A stretch of DNA of 64,000 bases from CAXBBB01 sp963841855 (lineage in GTDB: Bacteria; Bacteroidota; Rhodothermia; Rhodothermales; BA12): contig CAWJEJ010000001.1 in the NCBI GenBank assembly GCA_963841855.1, positions 310,001-374,000 on the forward strand, read 5' to 3'. Under the pieces are notes generated by a model. It saw only the letters and a program-made list of their open reading frames with translations, ran no database searches and was not told where the DNA came from. The position numbers and the translations under genes were made by a program. This document shows, in pieces, positions 50,831-60,328 of the stretch. Position 1 is the first letter of the stretch; each line of letters begins with the position of its first letter.

Positions 50831-51673
50831 CTACCTGTCGCTCATGAGGCTGCGCTCGTAGGCGCTCAGGCTTGCGTCCAGGTCGGCGCGGACGCGGGCG
50901 ATCAACTCGGGCAGGTCGCGCTTGGTCAGCCCTTCTGTCGGGATCTGCGGCATCAGGTGCATGCCGACGCGGCCGGGCTTCATCGCCATGCGCCGCTCGT
51001 CGAAGACGCGGTACGAGCCCTGGATGGCAACGGGAACGATGGGCACCTGGGCTTCGAGCGCCAGCATGAACGCGCCGCGCTGAAATGCCGCCAGTCCGCC
51101 GCTGTAGGTGCGCTTGCCTTCGGGGAAGACGAGCACGCTCGCCCCATCGGCGATGCGCGATGCGGCCTCCTTGATGCTCCGCACGGCCGAGCGCGGATCG
51201 CGCTTGTCGACGAAGACCGACGGCGAGTGCGCGATCGCGGCGCCGACCAGAGGCGTCGTCCGCAGCTCTTCCTTGGCGACGAAGCCGAACGGTTGGGGCA
51301 TCCCTCCCGCCGTGATCAAAATGTCGACGGCCGATTGGTGGTTGGCGACGTAGACGACCGGCTGGTCAGCGGCGACCTGTGCCTGGTCGTGCACGTCGAG
51401 CCCGATGCCGCACGCCGACAGGATCGAACGCGCCCATCTACCTGACCACTTTTGAAACGTGTGTGGCCGCGGATCGCGCGGATGGCGGACGAGCAGGATC
51501 GGCGTCCAGAACGAGGTAGCGACCAGCGCGATGGCCAGCATCCGAGCGCCCTGCAAGCGGCTCGCCGCCGTCGTCGGCAGCACCTCGGCCGAGCGCGGTA
51601 CGACTTCGAAGCCGGACAACTCGACGGCGACAGGCGGTGGTGCAGTCAGAATAGCTTTGAGCGGATCGGCCAT
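50831..51673 (-). CDS. plsC: 1-acyl-sn-glycerol-3-phosphate acyltransferase (PlsC-like)
   Basis: 280 residues. One N-terminal membrane segment (MLAIALVATSFWTPILLV) precedes the acyltransferase domain with the catalytic HX4D motif VANHQSAVDIL, VAKEELRTTPLVG, VFVDKRDPRSAVRSI and FPEGKRTYSGGLAAFQRGAF. It transfers the second acyl chain in phosphatidic acid synthesis at the inner membrane. ATG 51671-51673 (MADPLKAIL) is chosen; longer in-frame readings upstream run into the divergent gene. A hairpin follows the stop codon directly. Confidence 0.9.
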   Translation of the reverse strand: MADPLKAILTAPPPVAVELSGFEVVPRSAEVLPTTAASRLQGARMLAIALVATSFWTPILLVRHPRDPRPHTFQKWSGRWARSILSACGIGLDVHDQAQVAADQPVVYVANHQSAVDILITAGGMPQPFGFVAKEELRTTPLVGAAIAHSPSVFVDKRDPRSAVRSIKEAASRIADGASVLVFPEGKRTYSGGLAAFQRGAFMLALEAQVPIVPVAIQGSYRVFDERRMAMKPGRVGMHLMPQIPTEGLTKRDLPELIARVRADLDASLSAYERSLMSDR

Positions 51674-51731
51674 TGCGGGTAGATTAGAGATAGCCGGAGG
51701 ATCGGCGTTTCGCCAAGTTACACCGTCGCCC

Positions 51732-52436
51732 ATGCTCCACCGCTCCGCCGTCCTCATCGCCCTGATCGTGCTCGGTTGCGCGGCTCCGCTCCACGCCCAG
51801 CGCCGCCCCCAAGCCGGTTTCAAAGCCGGGACGAGCGTGTTCACGATCTCTGCTAGCGGCCCCACCACGACCACGTTCGAGGAACAGGATGGGACGCTGA
51901 TCACAATCGTCTCTTCGACCGATTTTTCGCCGCGCGCCGGGCTCGCCGCCAGCGTCTGGGTGCTCTACCCCATCGCCGGACCGTTTGGCATTCAGGGCGA
52001 GGCCTCGTTTATAACGCGCGCAGTCTCGGCTACGACCCGCTCGACGTTCGAAGCCGAAAACGCCATCTTGGAGCCCCTGACGACAAAGAGTCGCTTCACG
52101 TTCACCTACTTCGAGTTTCCTCTGATGCTCGCGTTCGAGCCACAGACGCGCGGGCGCTTCCGCTACCGCCTGACGGCTGGGCCGCACGTCGCGCTCAACC
52201 AGGACGCCGTCTCGCGCGCCCGGATCGGCGATGGGTTCGGCGATGCCCAGAGCATCGGCGGCATAGCAGACCAGACGTACGGCATGACGGCAGGTGTGAT
52301 GGCGACGTGGGAGGCAGGCGACTTCGGCAGCGTCGCGTTTGGTCTGCAAGGCTCGCTCGACCTGAGCAGCTTGCGCGAGGCCGAGCCCGAACTGAGGTCG
52401 CGCGGCCTGTTCGCCTACGTCGGCTTCTCGTTCTGA
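51732..52436 (+). CDS. outer-membrane beta-barrel protein (PorT-like)
   Basis: 234 residues. Signal peptide LIALIVLGCAAPLHAQ. The mature protein shows 8-10 amphipathic strands (AGFKAGTSVFTISAS, FSPRAGLAASVWVLYPI, GIQGEASFITRAVSA, TFTYFEFPLMLAFEP, YRLTAGPHVALNQDA) and ends in GLFAYVGFSF with the C-terminal Phe typical of outer-membrane barrels. It resembles the PorT/OmpW-size barrel group of Bacteroidota. The function is unknown. It is divergent from plsC (58-bp gap). Confidence 0.7.
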   Translation: MLHRSAVLIALIVLGCAAPLHAQRRPQAGFKAGTSVFTISASGPTTTTFEEQDGTLITIVSSTDFSPRAGLAASVWVLYPIAGPFGIQGEASFITRAVSATTRSTFEAENAILEPLTTKSRFTFTYFEFPLMLAFEPQTRGRFRYRLTAGPHVALNQDAVSRARIGDGFGDAQSIGGIADQTYGMTAGVMATWEAGDFGSVAFGLQGSLDLSSLREAEPELRSRGLFAYVGFSF

Positions 52437-52464
52437 GGCAGGAGGCGTAGAGCGAGAAGCAGCG

Positions 52465-54288
52465 TCACGCCGTCGGCACCGGCAGCCCGGCCCTACGCAT
52501 GATGACGAGCGCGTTGGTCGTCGGGCACGGACCGTCGCGCAGGCGGTAGTCGAAGATGAGGTGGTCGCCTTCGGTCTCCTCGCGGAAGTGCGCGTTGCGG
52601 ATCGCGGGCAGTTCGTCGGCCAGCTCGGTCAGCGCCAGGTCGTGCGTGGCGACGAGCGAGACCGCGTTGGCACCGGTCAGGTGGCGCGTGATCGCCCGGG
52701 CCCCGGCCAAGCGCTCGCGGTTGTTGGTGCCTCTGAGCATCTCGTCGATCAGAACCAGGGCGGGCGCGTCGTTCGCTTCATCGACGGCGTCGAGCAGCAC
52801 GCGCAAACGCCGGACTTCGGCGTAGAACGTCGACAGCCCCTCGGTCAGCGCGTCGCCGATGCGCATCGACGCGACCGGACGCAGCGGCGCCAGCGCGACG
52901 CGCTCGGCCATGACCGGGCCGCCCGCCCACGCCATCACGCTCGCCAGCCCGACCGAGCGCATGAACGTGCTCTTACCCGACATATTCGAGCCGGTCAGCA
53001 GCAGCACGCCGCCCTGCTTCATCGCCACCTCGTTGCCGACTGCGCCGCTCATGGGCAACAGTGGGTGCCTGAGGTCGGCGGCTTGAAACGCCTGCTCATC
53101 GTCCTCCAGCAGATCGGGAAACGAAGTGGCCTGGGGACGCAGATCGGCAAACGCGGCGAGAGACGACAGCGCCTCGACCTGGTACAATGCGCTCAGCCAG
53201 TCGCCCAGCCGTCCCGCCAGCCGACCGCGCAGACGCGCCAGCGCGAGGGCCAGCAGGAGGTCGTAGGGCAGCAGCAGGTTGAGCACGATGCGCCCCACGT
53301 CGTTGCGCGTGAACGCCGCCGCCCCAGCGATGCGCCGCAGGCTCCGCAGGTCGATGCTCGGCCGCGTATCGCCTCGGAATGGCGTCCACAGAGGAGCCAA
53401 GTCGGGGTGGCGCGATTCGGGCGCGCGCTCCATCCACAGCAGCAGCGGCACGGCCTGGGCCAACGTCCGCTGCAAGTCGTGCGCGCCGTCGAACGCGCCC
53501 GACACGCTCACGTAGCGCCACGAATAGAGTCCCAGGTAGACGATCAGCGAGACGATCCACCAATTGTCCAGCCCAAACCGAGATGCCACGAACAGGCCAG
53601 CCGTGACGATGGATAGACCCGTCAGTATCCACGCCCAGACGCGCAGCGCACGGGTCGGCGGCGGCGAGGCGAGCCAGCCGCGCAGTTGGGAGTCGTCCCA
53701 CCGAGCGTCCACCGCGCCGGACGCTTCGTGCGCCAGCAGCGTCAACCGGTTGCGCAGCCTACGCATAGGCACCAGAGCCCGCGCCTGCCGCTGCCGCGCC
53801 CGGACGGTAGGCGCGTCGGGATCGGGTGTCAGCAGCCAGTCGCGCAGCCGCTCGTGCCCGCCGCGCGTGCCTGCCATACTCATCAGCCCCAGGAGAGAGC
53901 GCGGACCCAGGATGTCGAGGTCGGACGCAAACGGGTGATCGGCCGGAACGGGCGACGCGTCTTCTATCAGTCCGGACCAGTCGAGGTCGATTCGGGCGGC
54001 GTGGCGCGCGTAGAGCGTACGCAGCAGCAGCGTGCGCGTGCGGGCCGATTCGACGCGTTCGTGAAAGCGGGCGATGATCAGAAAGACGGCCAGCGTCGCC
54101 AGCGCGATCAGCCAGCCGGTCGCATCGTCCATCGTCTGCCCGACGAACAGGGCCGCTCCCAGACCGGCCACGACGAGCAACAGGCGGACGCGCGAGATGC
54201 CCGAACTGCGACGCTCCAACCGCGCGGACCGAGTGCCGAGCCGAGCGATCAGCGCGTCGAGGTGCGGGCGTGGATCCATCGCCGTCAC
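52465..54288 (-). CDS. membrane-associated MutS-family ATPase
   Basis: 607 residues. Two membrane hairpins are predicted, near residues 33-70 (LLLVVAGLGAALFVG, LIALATLAVFLIIA) and near 213-255 (VWAWILTGLSIVTAGLFVAS, WIVSLIVYLGLYSW). The C-terminal ~230 residues are a MutS ATPase: Walker A LTGSNMSGKSTFMRSV, MRIGDALTEGLSTFYAEV, Walker B VLIDEMLRGTNNRERLA, VATHDLALTELA. The mismatch-recognition domain of MutS1 is missing. Similar proteins occur in Bacteroidota and have no known substrate; membrane anchoring makes ordinary mismatch repair unlikely (inference). Its start overlaps the upstream isomerase gene by four bases. Confidence 0.8.
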   Translation of the reverse strand: MTAMDPRPHLDALIARLGTRSARLERRSSGISRVRLLLVVAGLGAALFVGQTMDDATGWLIALATLAVFLIIARFHERVESARTRTLLLRTLYARHAARIDLDWSGLIEDASPVPADHPFASDLDILGPRSLLGLMSMAGTRGGHERLRDWLLTPDPDAPTVRARQRQARALVPMRRLRNRLTLLAHEASGAVDARWDDSQLRGWLASPPPTRALRVWAWILTGLSIVTAGLFVASRFGLDNWWIVSLIVYLGLYSWRYVSVSGAFDGAHDLQRTLAQAVPLLLWMERAPESRHPDLAPLWTPFRGDTRPSIDLRSLRRIAGAAAFTRNDVGRIVLNLLLPYDLLLALALARLRGRLAGRLGDWLSALYQVEALSSLAAFADLRPQATSFPDLLEDDEQAFQAADLRHPLLPMSGAVGNEVAMKQGGVLLLTGSNMSGKSTFMRSVGLASVMAWAGGPVMAERVALAPLRPVASMRIGDALTEGLSTFYAEVRRLRVLLDAVDEANDAPALVLIDEMLRGTNNRERLAGARAITRHLTGANAVSLVATHDLALTELADELPAIRNAHFREETEGDHLIFDYRLRDGPCPTTNALVIMRRAGLPVPTA

Positions 54289-55076
54289 GCGTTCGCCCGC
54301 TTTGCCGCCCGCATCGCTGCAACGAGCTGCGCCGCACCGCGCACGCCCGCCTTGGCTTTGGGCTCGCGCCGCACGTCCAGGCTGACGGGGCCGTCGAAGC
54401 CGGCGGCGTGGAGAGTCGTCAGGATCTGTGCCAGGTCGAGCAGTCCTTCGCCGACGACGGACTCCTGCCAGTCCTCTCCCCGCCCTTCGCCGTCGCGGAC
54501 GCGGACCAGGGCGACGAACGGCGCCAGCAGGTCGAGGCCGAGCGGATCGGCTCCCGATTGAGCGGCATCGGCCGGGCTGTAGGCGGCGCGGACGTGCGGA
54601 TGATCGGTCAGGGCGAGCAGGTGGGCCAGAGCCGATGGGGAGGCGTGAGCACCGTCGCTCTCATTGAGCAGAGCAAGTGTGACACCGGCACGTCCGGCGG
54701 CGTCGCCAGCGCTGCGCAGCAGGTCGGCGGCAGCGTGGGCGTCGGCGTCGGGCTCGCGGGCGAACGACGAAGCGACGACGATTGGGCAGCCGATCCGCTT
54801 GCAGAAGGCCAGTGTGTCGCTCAGTTCGGCGACTTCGTTGAGCAGCGAGACGCGCGCGCTGATCGGCCCTTCGAACAGACCCGGCGAGACGGCGACGACG
54901 TGGGTGTCGTGTTCGCCGAGCCTGCGCAGCAGCTTGCGCTCGTCGACGTTGGGCACGCGCACGTTGGGACCGCCGACCGTTCGCAGTTCGAGCGCGTCGA
55001 GGCCCCACATACCCGCGTAGTGCAGCGCGCGGTCGAGATCGGTAGTGACCGAGTCGGTCAGAAACGTGGGCGTCAT
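54285..55076 (-). CDS. sugar phosphate isomerase/epimerase-like TIM-barrel protein
   Basis: 263 residues with the alternating strand/helix pattern of the xylose-isomerase-like TIM barrel (AP endonuclease 2 superfamily). Seen: GLDALELRTVGG, VVAVSPGLFEGP, CPIVVASSFA, VTLALLNESDGA where metal ligands are expected, HPHVRAAYSPADAA, and a C-terminal GFDGPVSLDVRREPK. The family acts on keto sugars with a divalent metal. The substrate is unknown. It overlaps the MutS-like gene downstream by four bases. ATG 55074-55076 is chosen; the longer reading upstream shadows ftsX. Confidence 0.75.
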   Translation of the reverse strand: MTPTFLTDSVTTDLDRALHYAGMWGLDALELRTVGGPNVRVPNVDERKLLRRLGEHDTHVVAVSPGLFEGPISARVSLLNEVAELSDTLAFCKRIGCPIVVASSFAREPDADAHAAADLLRSAGDAAGRAGVTLALLNESDGAHASPSALAHLLALTDHPHVRAAYSPADAAQSGADPLGLDLLAPFVALVRVRDGEGRGEDWQESVVGEGLLDLAQILTTLHAAGFDGPVSLDVRREPKAKAGVRGAAQLVAAMRAAKRANA

Positions 55077-55141
55077 GAATAGGCGGGAGGTGGGAGAAAG
55101 CTCAGGCAACACACACCGGACCGGTTTGAGCCGGTGCGATG

Positions 55142-56020
55142 TCAGTTCAGCGACACCTTCTTGATGAAGCGCCGCACGGCCATCGCCGAACCCAGCCAGC
55201 CGATCAGCAGCCCTGACGCGACGACGGCGGCGGGGACGGCCCACGCCCACGCGCCCTGATCCTCGACGCCCAGCTTGAACACGTCGGGCGCCACCCAATA
55301 CAGTCCCCACAGCATCAGCGCTGCGATAACGCCCGCGACGGCGCCCTGCACCAATCCCTCGATCAGGAACGGCCGCCGCACGAACGCATCCGTCGCCCCG
55401 ACGAGCTTCATCGTGCGGATGAGCAGGCGCCGCGCGTAGACTGTCAGCCGGATCGTGTTGCCGACCAGGAACAGCGCGGCCAGGATGACGAGCGTGCCCA
55501 GCGTCAACCCGATCAGAGAGACGAGACGCAGGTTTTTCTGTATCTCGACCAACAGTTCCTCCTCGATGCGCGCCTCGTCGACGTAGCGCCACGTCTCGAA
55601 CTCGGCCTGCAGCGCCTTGAGGCTATCGGCGTTGGCGTAGCGGCTCGCGACGGTCGCTCGGACCGATGCCGGAAGAAAATCGCCCTCCTCGTACAGCTGC
55701 GCGCCCTCGCCAAAGTCCTCGACGAAGATCCGGTAGGCGTCCTCGGTCGTCACGTACAGCACGTCGGCGACGCCGGGATAGCCCGCCACACGGGCCGTCA
55801 GCACGCGCGCCTCGGCGTCCGTAATCGGATCGAGAAACAACTCGACCACGCCGACACGCTCCTCCAGATAGCGTACGATGACCTGGAACTCGTAGGCCAG
55901 AAACGCGAACACGCCCATCAGCACCAGCGCCACGACTAGCGCGCTCGTCGATGCGAACGCTGCAAACGGCGCGCGTTTGAAGCCGGAAAGACCTTCGCGG
56001 ACGGAATAGGCGAGCGACAT
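55142..56020 (-). CDS. ftsX: cell-division permease FtsX
   Basis: 292 residues with the FtsX layout: a cytoplasmic N-terminus (YSVREGLSGFKRAPFAAFAS), helix 1 (ALVVALVLMGVFAFLAYEF), a ~140-residue extracytoplasmic loop (VVELFLDPITDAEARVL, and FLPASVRATVAS, the latter a conserved FtsX motif), then three more helices (LVSLIGLTLGTLVILAALFL, GAVAGVIAALMLWGLYWV, AVVASGLLIGWLGSAM). With FtsE it controls peptidoglycan hydrolases at the septum. ftsE is not in the window. Confidence 0.93.
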   Translation of the reverse strand: MSLAYSVREGLSGFKRAPFAAFASTSALVVALVLMGVFAFLAYEFQVIVRYLEERVGVVELFLDPITDAEARVLTARVAGYPGVADVLYVTTEDAYRIFVEDFGEGAQLYEEGDFLPASVRATVASRYANADSLKALQAEFETWRYVDEARIEEELLVEIQKNLRLVSLIGLTLGTLVILAALFLVGNTIRLTVYARRLLIRTMKLVGATDAFVRRPFLIEGLVQGAVAGVIAALMLWGLYWVAPDVFKLGVEDQGAWAWAVPAAVVASGLLIGWLGSAMAVRRFIKKVSLN

Positions 56021-56065
56021 GGACGAGAGAAGCGTGTGCGGCGAAAGATAGCCAGGCTGGCCGCT

Positions 56066-57742
56066 CTAACGCGACGCTGCGCGCAATCCGCGGCGCCACA
56101 ACTCGAAGCCCAGCCAGTAGCTGAGCACGCCCGCTCCCACACCGCTCGCATACAACCGGTCGACGGCGCCGAGCAGGCGGTTGCGGTCGTAGAGGCCGTC
56201 GCCCGCTGCCTGCGCTGCCAGATCGCGCACCTGCGGCTCGACGACGCGTAGCACCCGCTCGGCGTGCGTCGGGCCCGGCCAGCCGCGCATCCTGGCGCGC
56301 ACCATCAGCCACGCCGAGACGGCCTCGTGCGGCCAGCCGAAGGGATACCGCGTGCCCGCTTTCGCCAGTCGGATGCGTGCCAGACCTGCCGAATGCCGGC
56401 GCACCGCCTGGGCCATCCACCGGCCGCGCCTCTCGCGCCTGGGCAGCCCGAAAGCGGCGCGCAAGACCGACGGTTGCAGGTAGGGCGACAGGCACACGAC
56501 TTGGCCGTCTAACCGTGCCTGACCATAGTGCGGCGTGCCCCAAACGCGCGTGCGCAAGGCGAACGCGTCGACGCGCTGATCTGCTCGAATCGCGGCGGGC
56601 AGGCCAGAGAGCACGCGCTCGACGCGCGGCAGCAGCGAGGCGTCCAACATGCGCCGCGCCTCGTCGGACCAGAAGTCGTGCGTCACGCGCGCCAGATGCG
56701 ACGCTACGAACGGCGCGTGATCGGGATGCAGCCGGTCGGCGGGCATGCGCGTCAGGTAGCGCCGCCGGACGATCTCGCCCAGGCCACCGTCTACGATGCG
56801 CAGGCCGCTGGCGTGCAGCCCGTCGTACGGCCCCAGTTCGAACGCCGCAGTCGCCGGGAGCGCGATGCCGACCTGGCCGGAAAACGTCAGCATTTGCTGC
56901 CACGCGCGGTCCGAGTCGGAAGCCTGCGGGTGCGGGATGCGCCGCAGCGGACGCCCCAACGCGCCAGCGATCTGCGCTGCCGTCTGTGCGTCGGCGGAGT
57001 CCGGTCCAAACGTGTGGAGATGCGTCGCCGGTGGAGCCAGAGCGGCCAGCACGCGCGAGTCGAACCCTCCGGACAACCCGAGCGACACCTGGCCGCTGCC
57101 GTCCCAACTGGCGAGCCGCGTCGCCGAGGCCAGCACGGCCGTCGCATGGTCAGGCGTCGCTTCCGCGCTCCAGCCGATCTCGACCGCGGGTTCGAGCGCT
57201 ACCGACCGCTCTCCGATCACGAGCCGATAGCCCGGAGGCACGCGCTCGACGCCGTAGACGTAACTGCACACCTCGACCGGGTTGACGAGCCGAACGGCCT
57301 GTCCCAGCGCGTCAACATCGACACCTCGGCCCAAGAGCAGCGCGACGTGCGACTCGCTCGACGACACGACCAATCCCGCGCCGTCCTGCGCGTAGAAGAG
57401 CGCGCGCTGGCCCACCGGATCGCAGCACGCGTCGGCGCCACTTTCCCACATCCGCACGAACGCCCAGTGCCCTTCCAGATCGCCGACGCGCGGGCGCTCA
57501 TCGCCCAGCCGGGCCGACCAGGCGCGCGCGTCCAGCATGCGCAGCGATCCGCCTTCGAGAAGCGCCCCGACTCCCACCGCCACGAACCGGCACGGACGTT
57601 CGCCCTGCGCTTCGCCGGCGATCCGCGTTTCGGCCAGGCCCCACGAAGCCACCGTCCAACCCGCATACTGCTCGGCCTCGCACCCGGCCACCCGCGCGAC
57701 GAGGTCTGGTTCGACACCTCGCGAGGCGAGAAATCCGCTCAC
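56066..57742 (-). CDS. asparagine-synthetase-like protein lacking the glutaminase Cys
   Basis: 558 residues. The N-terminal half has the fold outline of an Ntn amidotransferase domain but begins MSGFLAS instead of Met-Cys-Gly, so Cys1 is replaced by Ser; DLEGHWAFVRMW and CDPVGQRALFYAQ belong to this part. The C-terminal half is an ATP-pyrophosphatase/synthetase domain with VSLGLSGGFDSRVLA, LRIVDGGLGEIVRRRY and SPYLQPSVLRAAFGLPRRER. Without a glutaminase Cys it probably uses ammonia or another nucleophile, as in beta-lactam synthetase or peptide-modifying relatives (inference). It is co-translated with pheA: the two overlap by four bases (57739-57742). Confidence 0.78.
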   Translation of the reverse strand: MSGFLASRGVEPDLVARVAGCEAEQYAGWTVASWGLAETRIAGEAQGERPCRFVAVGVGALLEGGSLRMLDARAWSARLGDERPRVGDLEGHWAFVRMWESGADACCDPVGQRALFYAQDGAGLVVSSSESHVALLLGRGVDVDALGQAVRLVNPVEVCSYVYGVERVPPGYRLVIGERSVALEPAVEIGWSAEATPDHATAVLASATRLASWDGSGQVSLGLSGGFDSRVLAALAPPATHLHTFGPDSADAQTAAQIAGALGRPLRRIPHPQASDSDRAWQQMLTFSGQVGIALPATAAFELGPYDGLHASGLRIVDGGLGEIVRRRYLTRMPADRLHPDHAPFVASHLARVTHDFWSDEARRMLDASLLPRVERVLSGLPAAIRADQRVDAFALRTRVWGTPHYGQARLDGQVVCLSPYLQPSVLRAAFGLPRRERRGRWMAQAVRRHSAGLARIRLAKAGTRYPFGWPHEAVSAWLMVRARMRGWPGPTHAERVLRVVEPQVRDLAAQAAGDGLYDRNRLLGAVDRLYASGVGAGVLSYWLGFELWRRGLRAASR

Positions 57743-58581
57743 GACGCGCCGGGCAAGTCGGCAGCCGGATAGCTGCCCATCACGCGCACGTCCTCACCGA
57801 CTTCTTCGAGATGGACCAGCGCGCGCCCAACGGCTTCGTCGTTCGAACGACCAGAGATGTCGACGTAGAACAGGTAGCGGCCCGGGCTGCCGACGAGCGG
57901 GCGGCTCTCGATCTTGAGCAGGTCGATCTCGCGCAGTACGAACACGGCCAGGCTCTTGAATAGCGCGCCCGGCACGTTGGCCTTGAGCCCGAACGACACG
58001 CTCGTCTTGTGGAGACCACGGAACGGTTCGAGCGGCGCGTCGCTGGGCGCGAGCAGCAAGAAGCGCGTCACGTTGCCGGGCCCGTTGGCCATGTCGCGGG
58101 CCAGCACGTCGAGGCCGTAGACCTGAGCCGCCCAGGCGCTCGCAATCGCCGCCGTCTGAGCCAGCGCTTCGTCGCGCACGCGCCGCGCCGATCCGGCCGT
58201 GTCGTAGTCGGGGACGACGGTGGCGCGGGGCAGGCGCTCGCGCAGCCAGTTCGAGCACTGACCGAGCGCCTGCGGGTGCGACCGAACCTCGCGCACACCG
58301 GACAGATGAGTGCCGGGAAGCGCCATAAGATGATGGTCGATGGGCAGGTAGTGCTCGGCCCAGATGCCAAAGCCGTGCGCGCGCAGCAGGTCGTAGACGA
58401 CGTGAACGCTGCCGAACAGGCTGTTCTCGATCGGCACGACGGCGCGGGTGGCCTGCCGCGACGCCAGCGCCTCGAACACGTCCGCAAACGACGCATAGCC
58501 GCGCGCCTCCACGCCGGGGGCAAGTATCGCGCACGCCGCCTCAGAGTAGGCGCCTGGCTCCCCCTGATAGGCGACCGTCAC
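57739..58581 (-). CDS. pheA: prephenate dehydratase
   Basis: 280 residues. Converts prephenate to phenylpyruvate in phenylalanine synthesis. Seen: VAYQGEPGAYSEAA at the N-terminus, VVPIENSLFGSVHVVYDLL, LMALPGTHLSGVREVRSHPQAL, the catalytic-site MANGPGNVTRFLLL, then a C-terminal ACT regulatory domain (GLKANVPGALFKSLAVF, IESRPLVGSPGRYLFYVD) with the Phe-binding GALF and ESRP motifs, so feedback inhibition is expected. The GTG at 58581 fits the domain start; a TTG at 58587 or a GTG further upstream (58644) are alternatives. The stop overlaps the start of the downstream asparagine-synthase-like gene. Confidence 0.9.
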   Translation of the reverse strand: MTVAYQGEPGAYSEAACAILAPGVEARGYASFADVFEALASRQATRAVVPIENSLFGSVHVVYDLLRAHGFGIWAEHYLPIDHHLMALPGTHLSGVREVRSHPQALGQCSNWLRERLPRATVVPDYDTAGSARRVRDEALAQTAAIASAWAAQVYGLDVLARDMANGPGNVTRFLLLAPSDAPLEPFRGLHKTSVSFGLKANVPGALFKSLAVFVLREIDLLKIESRPLVGSPGRYLFYVDISGRSNDEAVGRALVHLEEVGEDVRVMGSYPAADLPGAS

Positions 58582-58789
58582 GACCAACCCTCGCCAGCGG
58601 CTAGGCCGATCAGAAGCGAACGCAGGACGATGCGTCCGATCCACGCGTCAGGATCCGCGGCCCGACGCCTGGCAATCCCAAAGCCCACGCTGGACGGCTG
58701 CAACACCAGCCGCTTGCGGAGCGTCGTCGGAGCGGGGTGCGAAGTCGGTTTCATCAGAGCAAGCTACGGCCGCATCACACCGATCGCGC

Positions 58790-59933
58790 TCAGCGGCCCG
58801 GCAGAGCCGCGTCGGGCTGACCGCCACTGTTGGCGTCGATTTGCTCGATAATCTGAGCCGCGTTGCGCCCCTGGGGCGTGTCGGCTCCGGAGACGCGGAC
58901 GATGCGGGCGAAGTAGCGCTTGGCCTCGGCGGGACGGCCGATCTGGAGGTTCATCCAGCCCCTGTTGAAGTTGCCGCCGATGTGGAGCGAGTCCTCTTCC
59001 AAAATGGCCAGCGTCTCTTGGATCGCGCGCATCGGATCGGACGCCGAGTCGTACTGGAGCGCCCACGACTGCCGCGCGCGCAGGTCGAGGCTATTCTGCC
59101 CGCGCTCACGCGCACCGTCGTACATAGCCACGGCGCGCTGGGCGATGGGAGCCCGGCTTCCGGCGTCGAGCAGGTCGAGCCATTCGGAGTAGAGATCGCC
59201 CGCGCGCTGGTAGGCGATGGCGTCGTCGGTCTCGCGCGCCAAGTCGGACTGCGCCTGGGCTGCCAGATCGGGGCGACCGAAGCCGATCAGCAGGTCGACC
59301 ATGCGGCGCTGGGCGGCGGCGCGCTCGGCTCCCTGGGCGGCGTCGATTTCGTCTTCCAGCTGCGAGACCAAGCCGGTCGCCTCGGACGAGAGTTCGGCGA
59401 ACACGCCGGTCACGCTTCCGGCTGGGAGCGGCTCGTCGGTGGGAAGCTGAGCGTCGGGCGGCGGTTGGGTCGCATCGGGCTCCATCGGCGCCTCGCTCGG
59501 CCCGTCGCCCAGCACGACTGAGAACGCGAACAGCGCGGCGACGAGCAGCAGCGCCGACCCGAGCAGCAGGCCCAACCGCCTGCCGATGCCTTCGGGCTCG
59601 GCTACGCGGCGCGCCTCCACCTCGCCAGGCTCGGCGTCGGGCGGAAGAACATGCGAGGTGGGAGCACTGGCGTCCGACTGGAGCGCCGTTCCGCATCGGC
59701 TGCAGAAGCGAGCGCCCGCGGGGTTCTTCCAACCGCAGGCGTTGCAAAACACGCCGTCCACTTGGGCCGCCTCGTCGGGTTCGACTGCTGATGGGGACGG
59801 TCGTCCCATCCAGAGCGCCTGCGCTTTCGTCGCCCGGCGCGGGCTGGCCGACCTGGTGTCCGCACAGGTCGCAGCGCGTCTGGCCGGGCGCGAGGCGGGC
59901 ACCGCAGGCGATGCAGGTGAGTTCGTCAGGCAT
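58790..59933 (-). pseudogene. double zinc-ribbon / membrane / TPR protein, split by a frameshift
   Basis: Two frames give one product. From ATG 59933: MPDELTCIACGARLAPGQTR and CDLCGHQ (first zinc ribbon), then the frame is lost between about 59790 and 59812. The other frame continues with VFCNACGWKNPAGARFCSRC (second ribbon), a Pro/Glu linker, one membrane helix (LGLLLGSALLLVAALFAFSVV) and a TPR-like C-terminal half ending GGQPDAALPGR. The needed correction is one base. The layout (zinc ribbons inside, TPR domain outside) resembles envelope scaffold proteins of unknown function. It may be intact in the organism if the indel is a sequencing error. Confidence 0.65.
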
Positions 59934-59960
59934 CGTCGCTGGGGGGATGGACGCGGTGTT

Positions 59961-60217
59961 TCAGGTCGCGCGAGGGCGGAAGACGGGCACGCGGCGCGCG
60001 GCGACGGCCAGCGACTCTCCGGTCGACGGGTTGCGAGCGCGGCGCGGGGCGCGGTCGGCCACGTCGAAGACTCCGAACCCGCGCAGTTCGACACGCTCTC
60101 CGTCGGCCAGCGAAACTCGCTGACACATACCATGAAGCCCGTGACGACGGCTTCGGTCTCGACGCGCGTCAGCCCGGTGGCCTGGGCGATGCGGTCGACG
60201 ATGTCGTGCTTAGTCAT
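59961..60217 (-). pseudogene. HU/IHF-family DNA-binding protein, frameshifted
   Basis: From ATG 60217 the frame reads MTKHDIVDRIAQATGLTRVE and TEAVVTGFM, the dimerisation helices of HU. Near 60125-60133 the frame is lost. The next frame carries VSLADGERVELRGFGVFDVA, DRAPRRARNPSTGES and RRVPVFRPRAT, the DNA-binding arm and C-terminus, ending at TGA 59961-59963. One missing base explains it. HU is a nucleoid protein that bends DNA. The strong conservation on both sides of the break favours a recent mutation or a sequence error over an old pseudogene. Confidence 0.75.
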
Positions 60218-60328
60218 GCGCGGCAGAGAATGGACGCTCAACATACGCGCGCTCGGTTCATGCGTTGGGTGAAGAGATCGGCGAGACCGGCTGCGCTCAG
60301 GCCGGGAGGGCAGCGCGCGGGGCTCTCA

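Noticed and set aside
58578..58754. 58-codon minus-strand frame ending in a four-base overlap with the pheA GTG
   Set aside because: The overlap is attractive, but the product has no signal or domain features, and the region is better explained as the 5' leader of pheA. Not enough to call a gene.
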